This document shows, piece by piece, positions 1 through 10,060 of a DNA stretch of 30,000 bases. Position 1 is the first letter of the stretch. The number at the start of each line of letters is the position of its first letter. The notes below the pieces were generated by a model that saw nothing but the letters and a program-made list of their open reading frames with translations, was not told the origin of the DNA and ran no database searches. This DNA is from Tubiluchus corallicola (Eukaryota; Priapulida; Priapulimorpha; Priapulimorphida; Tubiluchidae). A program made the translations under genes and the position numbers. The stretch lies in contig JAQGDQ010001223.1 in NCBI GenBank assembly GCA_030141605.1, forward strand, positions 1 to 30,000, in the 5' to 3' direction.

Positions 1-41
1 TTGCAGGAAAATAAAAAAAGCATTGTCAATTCGTGATTTAA

Positions 42-473
42 ATAACACATGTTTCTATAAGTGCTTGTGGTGTGCTGGTTAGTCTGCTGGCTGTTTATGT
101 ATTTTATTGTTTACAAGAGTTCGTACTTTTGCCCTTTTACTCTTGTAAGAAAAATGTGGGTCAACGTGTGCTAACTTTTCATAGCTGCATGTTGATATTT
201 TTCGTATTTGTGGACATTGTGCAAGCTGTCGAACGGTTGCCTATAACTGCAGTGTTCCTCGGGCTTCTTGTTTGTGGAATTCTTTTTCAAAAAAGTATTC
301 CTGCATTAAATACGACTTCGCCATCTTTAAAAGGAATGCTAACAGACACTCCTCCTCCTACTACTGGCAGTTATAAAACTTATTTTTCTAGGCTTATGTT
401 TGCATTTGTTCACTTTTCTACAGTGATTCCTTATTTTCTGTGGCCCTCGCAAAGGTATTTGCCATTAGCCTAA
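42..473 (+). CDS. Possible exon or retrocopy of a multi-pass membrane protein, perhaps TEX261/SVP26-like
   Basis: An open frame runs from just after a stop at 39-41 to a stop at 471-473. It is rich in hydrophobic stretches that could form three or four membrane segments. There is no convincing ATG; the first in-frame start-like codon is GTG at 72. The stretch VERLPITAVFLGLL and, later, FQKSIPALNTTSP recall the TEX261/SVP26 family of ER-Golgi cargo adaptors, where an ERFP motif precedes a membrane segment ending in TSP. A downstream FS...IP pattern fits the same family loosely. The similarity is from memory and weak. A possible 5' splice site (AAAG then GTATTT) lies at 454/455, so this could be an internal exon. 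I found no matching later exons. It could also be a chance frame in AT-rich DNA. Confidence 0.25.
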   Translation: MTHVSISACGVLVSLLAVYVFYCLQEFVLLPFYSCKKNVGQRVLTFHSCMLIFFVFVDIVQAVERLPITAVFLGLLVCGILFQKSIPALNTTSPSLKGMLTDTPPPTTGSYKTYFSRLMFAFVHFSTVIPYFLWPSQRYLPLA

Positions 474-1271
<798 letters not shown>

Positions 1272-1514
1272 AAAAATTCATGATCGCCCAAGTGTGAATA
1301 CCCTTTAAAAAATCTCTTGATTAGTGTTTAGAGCTGGCTGCTTGGCTGCATGTTAGAGTTCTTAAACGCTCAGCATTACAGCTGCCTGACAACATTCGTT
1401 TAGTAAATTGCTTTTCCTCGCAAGCGAAATTGAAAATTCAGTTTTAAACCGAGGAAACGCATTTAAGCCGTGGATAATTTTATAAGTTTCCAGAGGCGTG
1501 TAAGATTTGCGCAT

Positions 1515-1910
1515 GCGCAGTGTTTTACAGGAAAACCGGATCCAATCCTAAACTGTAGGTCTATTATTTAAAATATTGAAAGGCAACATACTATTTTTTC
1601 AAGAATGACTAACGTGAAAGAATTATTACCACACAAATACAATTTCACGTTCGCGCCACTAGTTCTTCGCTGTTACATGAATTTCGCCATTTGCTAGTTA
1701 GACGGGCACTAGCGCCTGCATTTTCGAAACGCATTGCACGAAAAGTAAGTGCTGTACCTCTCAGTTCAGATGTGTTAGTTTGTGACGAACTACACACATT
1801 TGACAGCTCATGCATGAGAACAGTGGTAAATTTGATATTTGAATTTATCTTAAAACTTCTCTAGTTTTACAGTACAACACACTGAATATCTTACAGTAGC
1901 ACTGTACTTC
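1515..1910 (-). repeat. Dispersed repeat R1, copy 1, truncated
   Basis: This copy begins with a GCGCATGCGC palindrome followed by AAAACCGGATCCAATC. It then parallels the copies at 1995-2535 and 4693-5265 (inverted). Shared landmarks include TTAAACTGTAGG-like sequence near one end, GACGGGCACTAG in the middle and GAATATCTTACAGTAGCAC near the other end. Relative to the 5S-headed element at 4254-5270 it reads on the - strand. It breaks off at a GA-rich tract at 1911. No protein is encoded. Confidence 0.8.
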
Positions 1911-1985
1911 GAGAGAGAGAGAGAAGGGGAGGAAGGGAGAGACAGAGACGGAGGGAGAGAGAGACAGGGAGAGGGAGAGACGAAA
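1911..1985. repeat. Imperfect GA-rich tract
   Basis: Purine-rich, GA-dominated sequence separates two copies of repeat R1 and marks the truncated end of the first copy. Confidence 0.9.
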
Positions 1986-1989
1986 GAAG

Positions 1990-2540
1990 CATGTATAAAA
2001 CCGACCCCCATTCTTAAACTGTAGGTCAAAACAATCTACTCTTTAAAATATTGAAAGGAAACGTACTATTTTTCAAAAATGCCTTACTTGAAAGAATTAT
2101 TACCGCACAAACACAACTTCACGTTCATGCCACTAGTTCTTCACTGTTACATGCATTTTGCTATTCGCTACTTAGACGGGCACTAGCACCTGCAATTCGT
2201 GCTGTTCGTTTGTGAAATAATACACACTTTCCTGAACTCATGCGTGAACACAGCTGTAAATCATAAATTTCAATTTTTATTTTAAAACTTGCCTAGTTTG
2301 ATTGCAACACACTGAATATCTTACAGTAGCACTGTACATCAATTTTCTCTTTCATAAACACGTGCAGCACGCTCGTGGAATAGTTTTGCTTTTGAAAATT
2401 TTGTTAGTTTGTGATGTCATCAGTAGGTGGGTTCACCCGCCGTTAATTAAGATTTTAATATATTATTTAATTATCAGAAATGCTTTTGCAGTATTATTGG
2501 TGTTAAAATGTATACATTTTACCACACTTCAAAATGGGGT
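1990..2540 (-). repeat. Dispersed repeat R1, copy 2
   Basis: Same order of landmarks as copy 1 but longer. It continues past GAATATCTTACAGTAGCAC through TTTGTGATGTCATCAGTAGG to AAAATGTATACATTTTA. The inverted copy at 4693-5265 matches across the whole length with scattered mismatches and small gaps. The 80-codon open frame inside is not conserved between copies and is not taken as a gene. Confidence 0.8.
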
Positions 2541-2680
2541 ATGATATGAGAAATCTTCTTTTCTGCTTTAAAATTTTCTATTCATTAGCATAAGGCTGAC
2601 AGCTGGTCTCTTCAGTAATGAGCCATTTGTAATGCAAGCAGTGTCGCACTGACAAAGGAATAATGTTAATAATTTGAGTG

Positions 2681-2798
2681 ACTGAGAGTACTGGGACTAG
2701 GGATGGACTGAGAGTACTGGGACTAGGGATGGACTGAGAGTACTGGGACTAGGGATGGACTGAGAGTACTGGGACTAGGGATGGACTGAGAGTACTGT
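2681..2798. repeat. 26 bp tandem repeat, about 4.6 copies
   Basis: The unit ACTGAGAGTACTGGGACTAG plus GGATGG recurs at 2681, 2707, 2733 and 2759. A partial unit follows from 2785. The full copies look identical, so the array is young. Confidence 0.95.
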
Positions 2799-2849
2799 GA
2801 AAACATAGCTGTAGGCATGTTGTAGGAGATGAGAATATACTTGTTAATG

Positions 2850-3162
2850 GTCAGAGAGAAGGGGAGAGAGGGAGAGAGACAGAGAGAGAAAAGAGAGAGA
2901 GAGACTAGGAGAGAAAAGGAGAAGAAAGAGGGATATTGAGTGAGATTGAGAGAGTTTGGAGAGAAAGAGAGGGGAGAGAGAAAAGAGAGAGACTGAGAGA
3001 GAAAAGGAGAAGAAAGAGGGATATTAGTGAGATTTAGAGAGTTAATGAGAGAAAAAGAGAGAGAATGAGATTGAAAAAAGTTTAGAAAGATAGATATTAG
3101 AAATTAGAGAAAAGAGAGAGATATAGAGAGAGATAGAGAGAGATAGAGAGATAGAGAGAGAT

Positions 3163-3208
<46 letters not shown>
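2850..3208. repeat. Long imperfect GA-rich purine tract
   Basis: About 360 bases of GA-dominated sequence with short internal duplications. The phrase GAAAAGGAGAAGAAAGAGGG occurs twice, and GATATAGAGAGA units recur near the right end. The tract passes directly into the AT repeat that follows. Confidence 0.9.
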
Positions 3209-3257
<49 letters not shown>

Positions 3258-3271
3258 AAAAAGAGAGAGAG

Positions 3272-3306
<35 letters not shown>

Positions 3307-3314
3307 CATAAGAG

Positions 3315-3397
<83 letters not shown>

Positions 3398-3417
3398 CAT
3401 ATATATATATAGATATA
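3209..3417. repeat. (AT)n microsatellite blocks
   Basis: Several long AT dinucleotide runs are separated by short GA-rich or TACATA interruptions. The longest lies near 3318-3392. Reading frames of Tyr-Ile repeats across it are artefacts. Confidence 0.95.
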
Positions 3418-4252
3418 TAATATTATATTGTTTAACACACTTTCATTACTGCCTCGCAGTTTCTATTCGCCCTTACATCCCCTAACTGCATATGTGACCA
3501 TTGTCCAGTGGTCATTTCGCATCAGTGATTCATAGTTTATACATTTGCATTCATAATAAATACTCAGTTGTCCCATGTAAATACACATAAAATCATAAAA
3601 GGACCTTCACGACATCATCAAACAGAGTTAAACAGCACTGTGCCTCGTGAATAAATAGATTGATGACCAATGTGAACAAGTACAGCACAAGAAGAACGAA
3701 AGGACCTTAACAAAAGCATGCATTATTAAGCAAGCAGAGTTAAGCAATAAAAGAGTATGTGAAAGATTGCACGTATTTGATGGTTGCACGTGAGCTGCAC
3801 GTGAATTGCACGTTTCGTGGCCCAGTGGGAGTGTCTACTGCCCCCTCCCCCTCCTCCAACTAATCTCTGTACTTGATGGTTCACAACTGCTTGTTCGTTC
3901 TCACCTGGTGAGACAACAAAAGGTTCCCGTCTACAATGTGAGGTTTAAATCACTGATGTCTCGAAGAATTTCAATCAGGGAGTTCTTTAATTAAAAGAAG
4001 CCAAAGTTCTCGAAGCCATTCATCTTGCTCAGACTGAGATCAGATAACTAAGGCTTGACTTGTACAGATACGTGAGCAAATTATTGACGGTTCGAATTCT
4101 CATCAGAGCAGCAGTGAACTGTGTTTAATGTCGACGTGAACATTCTTCTGTTTCATCTGCTACTTTATCTGTTTAGAACTTTTGTTGTTCGTGATAGCAT
4201 CTTACCAATGTTAAAGAAAGACAGCATGATTTTTTATCTACTACCCCATTTT
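3418..4252. other. Non-coding stretch with weak internal duplication
   Basis: No gene is recognised. The phrase AAAGGACCTT followed by a CAGAGTTAA(A/G)CA block occurs near 3598 and again near 3699. Small open frames at 3806-3994 and 4121-4327 have no visible splice context or family resemblance; the second runs into the retroelement that follows. Confidence 0.4.
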
Positions 4253-4253
4253 G

Positions 4254-4692
4254 GCTGTAGGCTTGCGGGATGCCCACACTGTCTCTCGACACTAGGCAGA
4301 GGAGCTGCACAAGCAGCCAGCGGCTAGAGGGCGGAGGAGGTCAAGTGACCCAACGGCCATGTGTAGAGGAGTGAATCTTCCAAATCAGCAGTGAAGCCCT
4401 GAAGGCGGACCAGTGCAGCATGCTCACTGACTCCGGCAGCTCCTGCAGTCAACCTGGTGCCAAACGTATCGCTCTGCTTTCCTTTGGACTACACCAGGGA
4501 GGAGGAGAGGGGGTTCCTGTTGTCTGGGCAACTCAGGATCTCTATACACCTTGCCCAGGTGTGCACCCTGGAGACGTTCAAGGATCGCACTGCTCAGCCA
4601 CAGTCGATGCTGCAGCTCCATCAATGTGATCAATAACTGACTCTCTTGGCGCACACTCCATTGTCTTCCGAGACAGAAGGATGCCAACAACA
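4254..4692 (+). mobile_element. 5S-headed retroelement, 5'-truncated copy
   Basis: About 440 bases match the element body at 23295-23734 nearly throughout. The match starts at GCTGTAGGCTTGCGGGATGC and ends at GGATGCCAACAACA. Only the last dozen bases of the 5S rRNA-like head are present, so the copy is 5'-truncated as expected for target-primed retroposition. It is followed directly by inverted repeat R1. Short open frames on both strands occur in both copies but carry no recognisable domain, so I treat the body as non-coding. Confidence 0.8.
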
Positions 4693-5265
4693 ACCCCATT
4701 TTCAAATCAGATTAGAAGTATACATTTTAACTTAGTTAATACTGCAAAAGCGTTTCTGATAATTAAATTATAGATTAAAATCTCAACTAATGGCGGACGA
4801 GACCAACTATTGATGACATCACAAACTAACATAATTTTCAACGGCAAAACTGTTCCACGAGCGTGTTGCGACCCATTTCCAAAAGCGACAATTGAAGTAC
4901 AGTGCTATTGTAAGATATTCAGTGTGTTGTACTAAAACTAGGGGAGTTTTAAGATAAAAATTCAAATTTCAAATTTACTGCTGTGCTCACGCATAAGCTG
5001 CCGAACGTGTGTAGTTCATCACAAACTAACATATCTGAACTGAGAGGTACAGCACCTGTTTTTTGTGGAATGTGTTTCCGAAATGCAGGCACTAGTGCCC
5101 GTCTAACTAGTGAATGGCGAAATGCATGTAACAGTGAAGAACTAGTGGCGCAAACGTGAAATTGTGTTTGTGTGGTAATAATTCTTTCTTGATAGTCATT
5201 TTTGAAAAAATAGTGTGTTCCCTTTCAGTATTTTGACCTACAGTTTAAGATTGGATCCGGTTTTG
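4693..5265 (+). repeat. Dispersed repeat R1, copy 3, inverted relative to copies 1 and 2
   Basis: The reverse complement matches 1990-2540 along its length and 1515-1910 over the shared part. It joins the end of the 5S-headed element body at 4692 with no gap and ends with AAGATTGGATCCGGTTTTGC. A closely related short end, AAGATTGGTTCCGGTTTTCC, follows the other element body at 23738. R1 may therefore be an internal part of a longer element that is deleted in the second copy. Confidence 0.75.
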
Positions 5266-5279
5266 CTTAAGTTAAGGGG

Positions 5280-5758
5280 TCTCAAGAAACCAGTCACAAA
5301 GTTTAGCTTCTATTACAGGGTCGAATTCACCGTTGGTGAGAAGGCAGTCAGCAAGTTCTGCTTGATCAAGCAAGAAGCCAGTCACTGAGTTTGTTTTCTA
5401 TTACAGGGTCGAGTTCACCGTTGGTGAGAAGCCAGTCTGCAAGTTCTGCTTGATCAAGCAAGAAGCCAGTCACTGAGTTTGATTTCTATTACAGGGTCGA
5501 GTTCACCGTTGGTGAGAAGGCAGTCAGCAAGTTCTGCTTGATCAAGCAAGAAGCCAGTCACTAAGTTTGTTTTCTATTACAGGGTCGAGTTCACCGTTGG
5601 TGAGAAGCCAGTCTGCAAGTTCTGCTTGATCAAGCAAGAAGCCAGTCACTAAGTTTGATTTCTATTACAGGGTCGAGTTCACCGTTGGTGAGAAGCCAGT
5701 CAGTAAGTTCCGCATGATCGAGCAAGAAGCCAGTCACTAAGTTTGTTTTCTATTACAG
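5280..5758 (+). repeat. 88 bp tandem array of UNC119 3' splice sites plus exon start
   Basis: TATTACAGGG recurs at 5311, 5399, 5487, 5575, 5663 and 5751, always 88 bases apart. The last one is the acceptor of the real exon. Each upstream unit carries a branch-point-like CACTAAG, CACTGAG or CACAAAG, a pyrimidine stretch, the AG, and about 50 bases copied from the start of the UNC119 exon ([13 protein letters not shown]-like). The copied frame ends at TGA or TAA in the sequence CAC-TGA/TAA. The unit next to the real exon is the most exon-like. Units 1 and 3 share variants, as do 2 and 4, which suggests a 176 bp dimer. Units 1-4 also contain the perfect palindrome TGCTTGATCAAGCA. Confidence 0.95.
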
Positions 5759-5931
5759 GGTCGAGTTCACCGTTGGTGAGAAGCCAGTCAGTAAGTTCCG
5801 GATGATCGAGCGACATTTCTTCAGGGAGAAGCTGCTGAAGAGTTTCGATTTCGAGTTCGGCTTCTGCATTCCAAACAGTAAAAACACCTGCGAGCACATA
5901 TACGAGTTTCCGGTGCTGGATCCGGAAATGA
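5759..5931 (+). CDS. UNC119: UNC119 penultimate coding exon
   Basis: UNC119 is a beta-sandwich carrier that binds myristoylated N-termini, such as those of G-protein alpha subunits and Src-family kinases. It delivers them to cilia or membranes under control of ARL2/ARL3. The exon follows TTTTCTATTACAG. It begins with one base completing a codon, then encodes 57 residues and one spare base before a GTAAGT donor at 5932. Recognisable family sequence includes [20 protein letters not shown] and [18 protein letters not shown], which form the core of the lipid-binding domain. The spare A joins TT of the exon at 8419 to give ATT (Ile), restoring the family's EMI-x-EMIR-like run. A second GTAAGT lies inside the exon at 5791. 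Earlier exons were searched for by eye to the left and not found. Confidence 0.95.
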
Positions 5932-6671
5932 GTAAGTTCTTTACCGGTAGTCTCGTTGGGAGCACAGAGAAGGTCCTCTTTATTTTCGAGTTGGCATCTC
6001 TAGCAGTGAAGTACAGAAGCCACATTTAAGCACAAGAAAACACTCTTTGTAAATGAAGGTTAAAAAATTCCACTTATAATTTTATATCACTTACATGCTG
6101 TCTTATTGCATACAGGGCTTGCATTTGCAGTAACGCTGTATAAAACTTGTAAATTTAAACTCCTGCGATGCCCGTTAGATGCAACCATTTTAATGGTAAG
6201 TCATTTGAAGCAAGTTTAGACAACATTGGATAAAGTTTGGATAAATAATCAGAGCTTTCGTAGCACACTTTTCACTAACTAAGCAAGTAACTAAGCGAAA
6301 ATTTAAATTACTTTATATTGTTAATAAGATCAATAACGTGTTTTTTGGTGAACCAGTGGTGCACACTGGGATGTTGATGCAGTGCCCTTGATCAGATGGT
6401 GTAAACATTTTAAATTAATGACAATTTTCTATTTCAATTATGTATGTCTTTCAAATAATTAATCAGGATAGTAAGTAATCAGGATCTTTTACATTTTAAA
6501 TGAGTTTTTTGAAACCGGGTGATTCAAAAGAGTCTTAAGGAGTTTAAAAATCCAAAACGCGTCATGAAGTTTGTCTCGCACCGAAAGATTTGTGAGAATT
6601 TAAAAAAAAATATCAGATTTTGTCGTCATTACGGAGGCGTTAGCCGGTTTCTTGGGACATCAGGAATGTGC

Positions 6672-6741
6672 CTTAACTACAACTGTCACGTGACTTGTGG
6701 GTAAAGCAAAACCGCCTGCTGCATCAGTTCAGTGACTTCAT
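6672..6741 (+). repeat. Direct repeat, copy 1 of 2
   Basis: Matches 8252-8321 with about four differences over 70 bases, starting CTTAACTACAACTGTCACGT. The sequence before and after differs. The pair flanks the transposon-bearing part of the intron, about 1.58 kb apart. Confidence 0.85.
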
Positions 6742-7327
6742 TTTTATGGCAGCTTTTAACTTATGCAGTGATCTTTTAATATTTTCTGCATATTTTCATG
6801 CCCAGAAGCATGACGCGTATCTTAGTCAAACTTCTTGCTCCAGAATTAATTTAAGAAATTCATTTTACCAAAATTTATTTACTAATTTGCATGAATGAAT
6901 AAAGTAACAGATGAGCAGAAACCTTGATAATGATTACAAAGCGCTACTGTTTGCATAACTTTGCAACAGAGTTACAATTGCTATAATTGCAATAGTGGTA
7001 TAATTACTACAGTAACCAGCCGAGTGCATCAGACTGTTTAAACAAGTGCAGACAGTATCAATGATGCAACTGTATCTATTAGCCTCAGCTAAATCAATAC
7101 ACGTTGCAAAGGACTACTGCAGTTAACCTGAGTTTATCATCTTAGAGCTCGATAATGCACAATGGGGGATAAAGGTGATGCGGATTTCTCGGAAAGTAGT
7201 GTGGTTTGATCGAAATGCGTTGATCGGGAAACATCCCGATACATTAGCTCCTAATGGCGCCGAGTGGATGATGCAGAATGTGTGAGGAATGATCCGAATT
7301 AGGCTAATTTATTATCTCTTTGCTAAT

Positions 7328-7341
7328 AGTGGCGGCTCGTG
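7328..7341 (+). mobile_element. Isolated TIR-like sequence
   Basis: AGTGGCGGCTCGTG is the same 14-mer that opens the element at 7625. It may be the end of a second, degraded copy; no partner end was found nearby. Confidence 0.4.
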
Positions 7342-7400
7342 TTAAACTCAGTAAGGGTGTAATCATTTGCTTCACATTCTGGACTATGCGAGCCGACAAA

Positions 7401-7446
7401 AGTTGAGCAACACCAAGCCTGGTCAGTGAATGGATGGGTGAGCACC
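7401..7446 (+). pseudogene. 5S rRNA-like relic (internal promoter region)
   Basis: The stretch GAGCAACACCAAGCCTGGTC followed by AGTGAATGGATGGGTGAGC resembles the central 5S rRNA segment that holds the polymerase III control boxes. The outer parts of 5S are not recognisable, so this is probably an old fragment of a 5S-derived SINE. It differs from the fuller 5S-like sequence at 23187-23305. Confidence 0.45.
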
Positions 7447-7624
7447 CCCGTTCTGCGGCCATACTGTTTGTTGACTTGTTTGGGACCTTGTTCAGGAAAA
7501 TTATATGTGCATCAGCTGAAAACGTCTGCTTGTCCAATTTCTGATGAAGAACAGCGTTCCAGTCCTGTTACATTTGTCAACAAATGGGCCCTGCCATTTT
7601 CCTGGGTTTGCCCAACGTCAACTG

Positions 7625-8147
7625 CAGTGGCGGCTCGTGTATAGGCACTGTGGAACCACAGCACCCCCTATTTTCACTCATTATTATCGATTATATTCAA
7701 TATAATCAGTCTTTTTCTTTAGTCTTTAGTTCTTTTTTATACTCGTGCGAAATTGGACTACGTGAGGGTAGTAGAATTTGCTTCACAGCCCAGCACAGTG
7801 GTGTTTGGCTGTTGTATGCGTGCGGCTGTGCACATGTCTGAGATAAGATGCTGCACTTTAGGTAGAAAAAGTTCTGTCGCTCACACAGTGTGTGCTGTCA
7901 GTTGTCACGTGATTAAAAGCCGTGTATTGCCATACTCTTGAAGTTAGGCTATTCGTAAGAAAACAATATTTTTTACGAATTTATCAAGTTTTTACGTATA
8001 AATTAGTTAGTTTGTTTAAAATTATATTTACAACATTAAAATTACACATGCTTGTTTCGTTTTACACAGTATTAACACAATGGCTAAAAAAATTTTAGTG
8101 TTCCGCCCCCCCCCCCCAGTAATTTTAGCCACTACGAGCAACTGCTG
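7625..8147 (+). mobile_element. Probable non-autonomous hAT-like element
   Basis: The left end CAGTGGCGGCTCGTG is mirrored at the right end by ACGAGCAACTGCTG, whose reverse complement shares CAG and GCTCGT at the same spacing. The interior has a CACCCCC run near the left end and a long C run near the right end. No transposase is present. An 8 bp target duplication is not clear; the flanks share TCAA only. The classification rests on the terminal sequence and is tentative. Confidence 0.4.
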
Positions 8148-8251
8148 ATCAAGTAAAACCAATGGTCAAATATAATAAGCTTTTTCACAGTTTTGTTGTA
8201 CGCACGCACACTTGCTGTAGCTCAAAGGTTAAGTGTAGCACAGCAACGCAT

Positions 8252-8321
8252 CTTAACTACAACTGTCACGTGACTTGTGGGTAAGGCAAAACCGTCTGCT
8301 GCATCAGTTCAGCAACTTCAA
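8252..8321 (+). repeat. Direct repeat, copy 2 of 2
   Basis: Partner of 6672-6741. It lies about 100 bases upstream of the last UNC119 exon. Confidence 0.85.
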
Positions 8322-8418
8322 TTGTTTTACGTGGATTTTACTTCAGATTGTCAAATTGTATAGGAAATGATGATTTGCGAATGAATTCATGATATTTTAA
8401 ATGCTCTTTTGTTTTCAG

Positions 8419-8540
8419 TTCAAGAGATGATACGGTGTCCATATGAGACCAGGTCGGATAGCTTCTATTTTGTGGAGGATAAGTTGATCATGCACAACAA
8501 GGCTGATTATGCATACAATGGTGGCCAGCAGCAGCTCTGA
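8419..8540 (+). CDS. UNC119: UNC119 last coding exon
   Basis: This exon encodes the C-terminal strands of the UNC119 lipid-binding domain. It follows TTTTGTTTTCAG, begins with two bases that complete the codon left open at 5931, and runs 39 codons to TGA at 8538. The residues [20 protein letters not shown] followed by [10 protein letters not shown] are strongly typical of the UNC119 C-terminus. The ending GGQQQL is specific to this gene copy. The final 39 coding bases, from GCTGATTATG at 8502, also form the first part of a tandem array that continues downstream, so this true end is unit 1 of six. Confidence 0.96.
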
Positions 8541-9277
8541 GTTTTCTCATCTTAGCATTTTCAACACTTCAAACAGCAATACGTAATCTGTCTGCAGTGC
8601 TGCCATCTTCAGGAGGACTTCAAAATTAAACAAAGCTGATTACGCATACAATGGTGGCCAGCAGCAACTCTGAGTTTTCTCATGTTAGCATTTTCAACAC
8701 TTCAAACAGCAATACGTAATCTGTCTGCAGTGCTGCCATCTTCAGGAGGACTTCAAAATTAAACAAAGCTGATTATACCTACAATGGTGGCCAGCAGCAA
8801 CTCTGAGTTTTCTCATCTTAATATTTTCAACACTTCAAACAGCAAAACGTAATCTGTCTGCAGTGCTGCCATCTTCAGGAGGACTTCAAAATTAAATAAA
8901 GCTGATTATGCATACAATGGTGGCCAGCAGCAGCTCTGAGTTTTCTCATCTTAGCATTTTCAACACTTCAACCAGCAATACGTAACCTGTCTGCAGTGCT
9001 GCCATCTTCAGGAGGACTTCAAAATTAAATAAAGCTGATTACGCATACAATGGTGGCCAGCAGCAACTCTGAGTTTTCTCATCTTAGCATTTTCAACACT
9101 TCAACCAGCAATACGTAACCTGTCTGCAGTGCTGCCATCTTCAGGAGGACTTCAAAATTAAATAAAGACAATGGCGGCCAACAGCAGCTTTGAGTTTTCT
9201 CATCTTAGCATTTTCGACACTTCAACCAGCAAAACGTAACCTACCTGCAGTGGTGCCATCTTCTGGACGGCTCCACA
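8502..9277 (+). repeat. 133 bp tandem array of UNC119 stop codon and 3' UTR
   Basis: Units start at 8502 (inside the real exon), 8635, 8768, 8901 and 9034, exactly 133 bases apart. A sixth, shortened unit starts near 9167. Each full unit repeats the last 39 coding bases including TGA, then about 94 bases of 3' UTR. By position the array must lie in or just beyond the UNC119 3' UTR. The last unit is the most diverged. Confidence 0.95.
8895..9166 (+). promoter_or_regulatory. Three repeated poly(A) signals, AATAAA
   Basis: AATAAA occurs at 8895, 9028 and 9161, one per repeat unit. The first units carry ATTAAACAAAG at the same place and lack it. These are the first canonical signals after the UNC119 stop, so transcript ends may be spaced by 133 bases. 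This is inferred from sequence only. Confidence 0.5.
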
Positions 9278-9299
9278 ACTACGTGCTACCTGCAGTAAC

Positions 9300-10060
9300 A
9301 CTTGTGTGGTTTGCAATTATTGAGGTGACTAATTTATACCATAGAACTCGATTATGTTTTATGATTATGAAAGTATTGTCTAGTATTTACTGATTCATTA
9401 GCCGTGCAACTGATCTAACCTTTGTCACTCGCAGTTTGATACGGTAGACAAGTGAGCGTATGAAACTTTAGTATATTTAAGTTGCCGGAAGACTTAGCTC
9501 AAAATCTAGAGGGAATATTTGTTCGTTTACTATTTACTTTTAGATAATTTAGAAGGCGGTTTTGATAGTATTACCACGGTCTATGCAAACGTTCCGGTCG
9601 GCCGTCGATAGGACAGGCGCCTCATTGCTTCTAGTTGTTTTAGTTTGGACACGGGTAACGACTACTTAACGAGTCTTTGCTTAATTTGTTCTCAGTCGAA
9701 TGCAGTTTTGATTTCATTTCGTCGGGGTCCATGTTGTTTATGTTACGCATGTCACCAAGGCGGAGCAGTGCATTGTATCAATACCTGGTTGCGCATTTGC
9801 TCAAAAGGGGCTGTTCTTGAGAGATTTCGTCGCTGAAATTTCGTCTAGCTGTTGACGTTTTGAATTCACATTCCATTGTGTAGCCGTTCTGCAACCTCTG
9901 TAGTTCTAGTCTTCACCGCGACGGAAATCCGTGCAGATTAGCAGTTCAACCGAGAATGGAAGACGCTCCTCGTAGCGTTCGGTCGGGTTTTGCTTTCTTT
10001 TTTCTTTCGTTTCTTTCTTGTTTAATTTTCAACTTGGAGTAGGCTGTAGTTACGGCATTA
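9300..10060. other. Non-coding stretch downstream of UNC119
   Basis: No gene, RNA or repeat was recognised. Small open frames at 9645-9836 (+) and 9946-10137 (-) lack splice or family support; the second runs into the next array. Confidence 0.5.

Larger units (their letters stand above)
5932..8418 (+). other. UNC119 last intron
   Basis: The intron opens with GTAAGT and ends with TTTTGTTTTCAG. It is about 2.5 kb and holds two copies of a roughly 70-base direct repeat, a 5S rRNA-like relic, and a probable hAT-type non-autonomous element. Nothing recognisable was seen in 6030-6500. The open frames at 5802-6029, 6519-6704 and 7426-7941 are either exon read-through or lack support. Confidence 0.9.

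Noticed and set aside
3819-4096. A tRNA or tRNA-derived SINE (TGGCCCAGTGGG and GGTTCGAATTCTC look like A and B boxes)
   Set aside because: The two boxes are about 270 bases apart and no cloverleaf can be drawn around either.
4424-4705. Protein genes on both strands in the 5S-headed element
   Set aside because: Short frames on opposite strands, no domain, and present only because two copies of the repeat are similar.
5700-6025. - strand frames opposite the UNC119 exon
   Set aside because: Shadows of the real exon and of the 88 bp array on the other strand.
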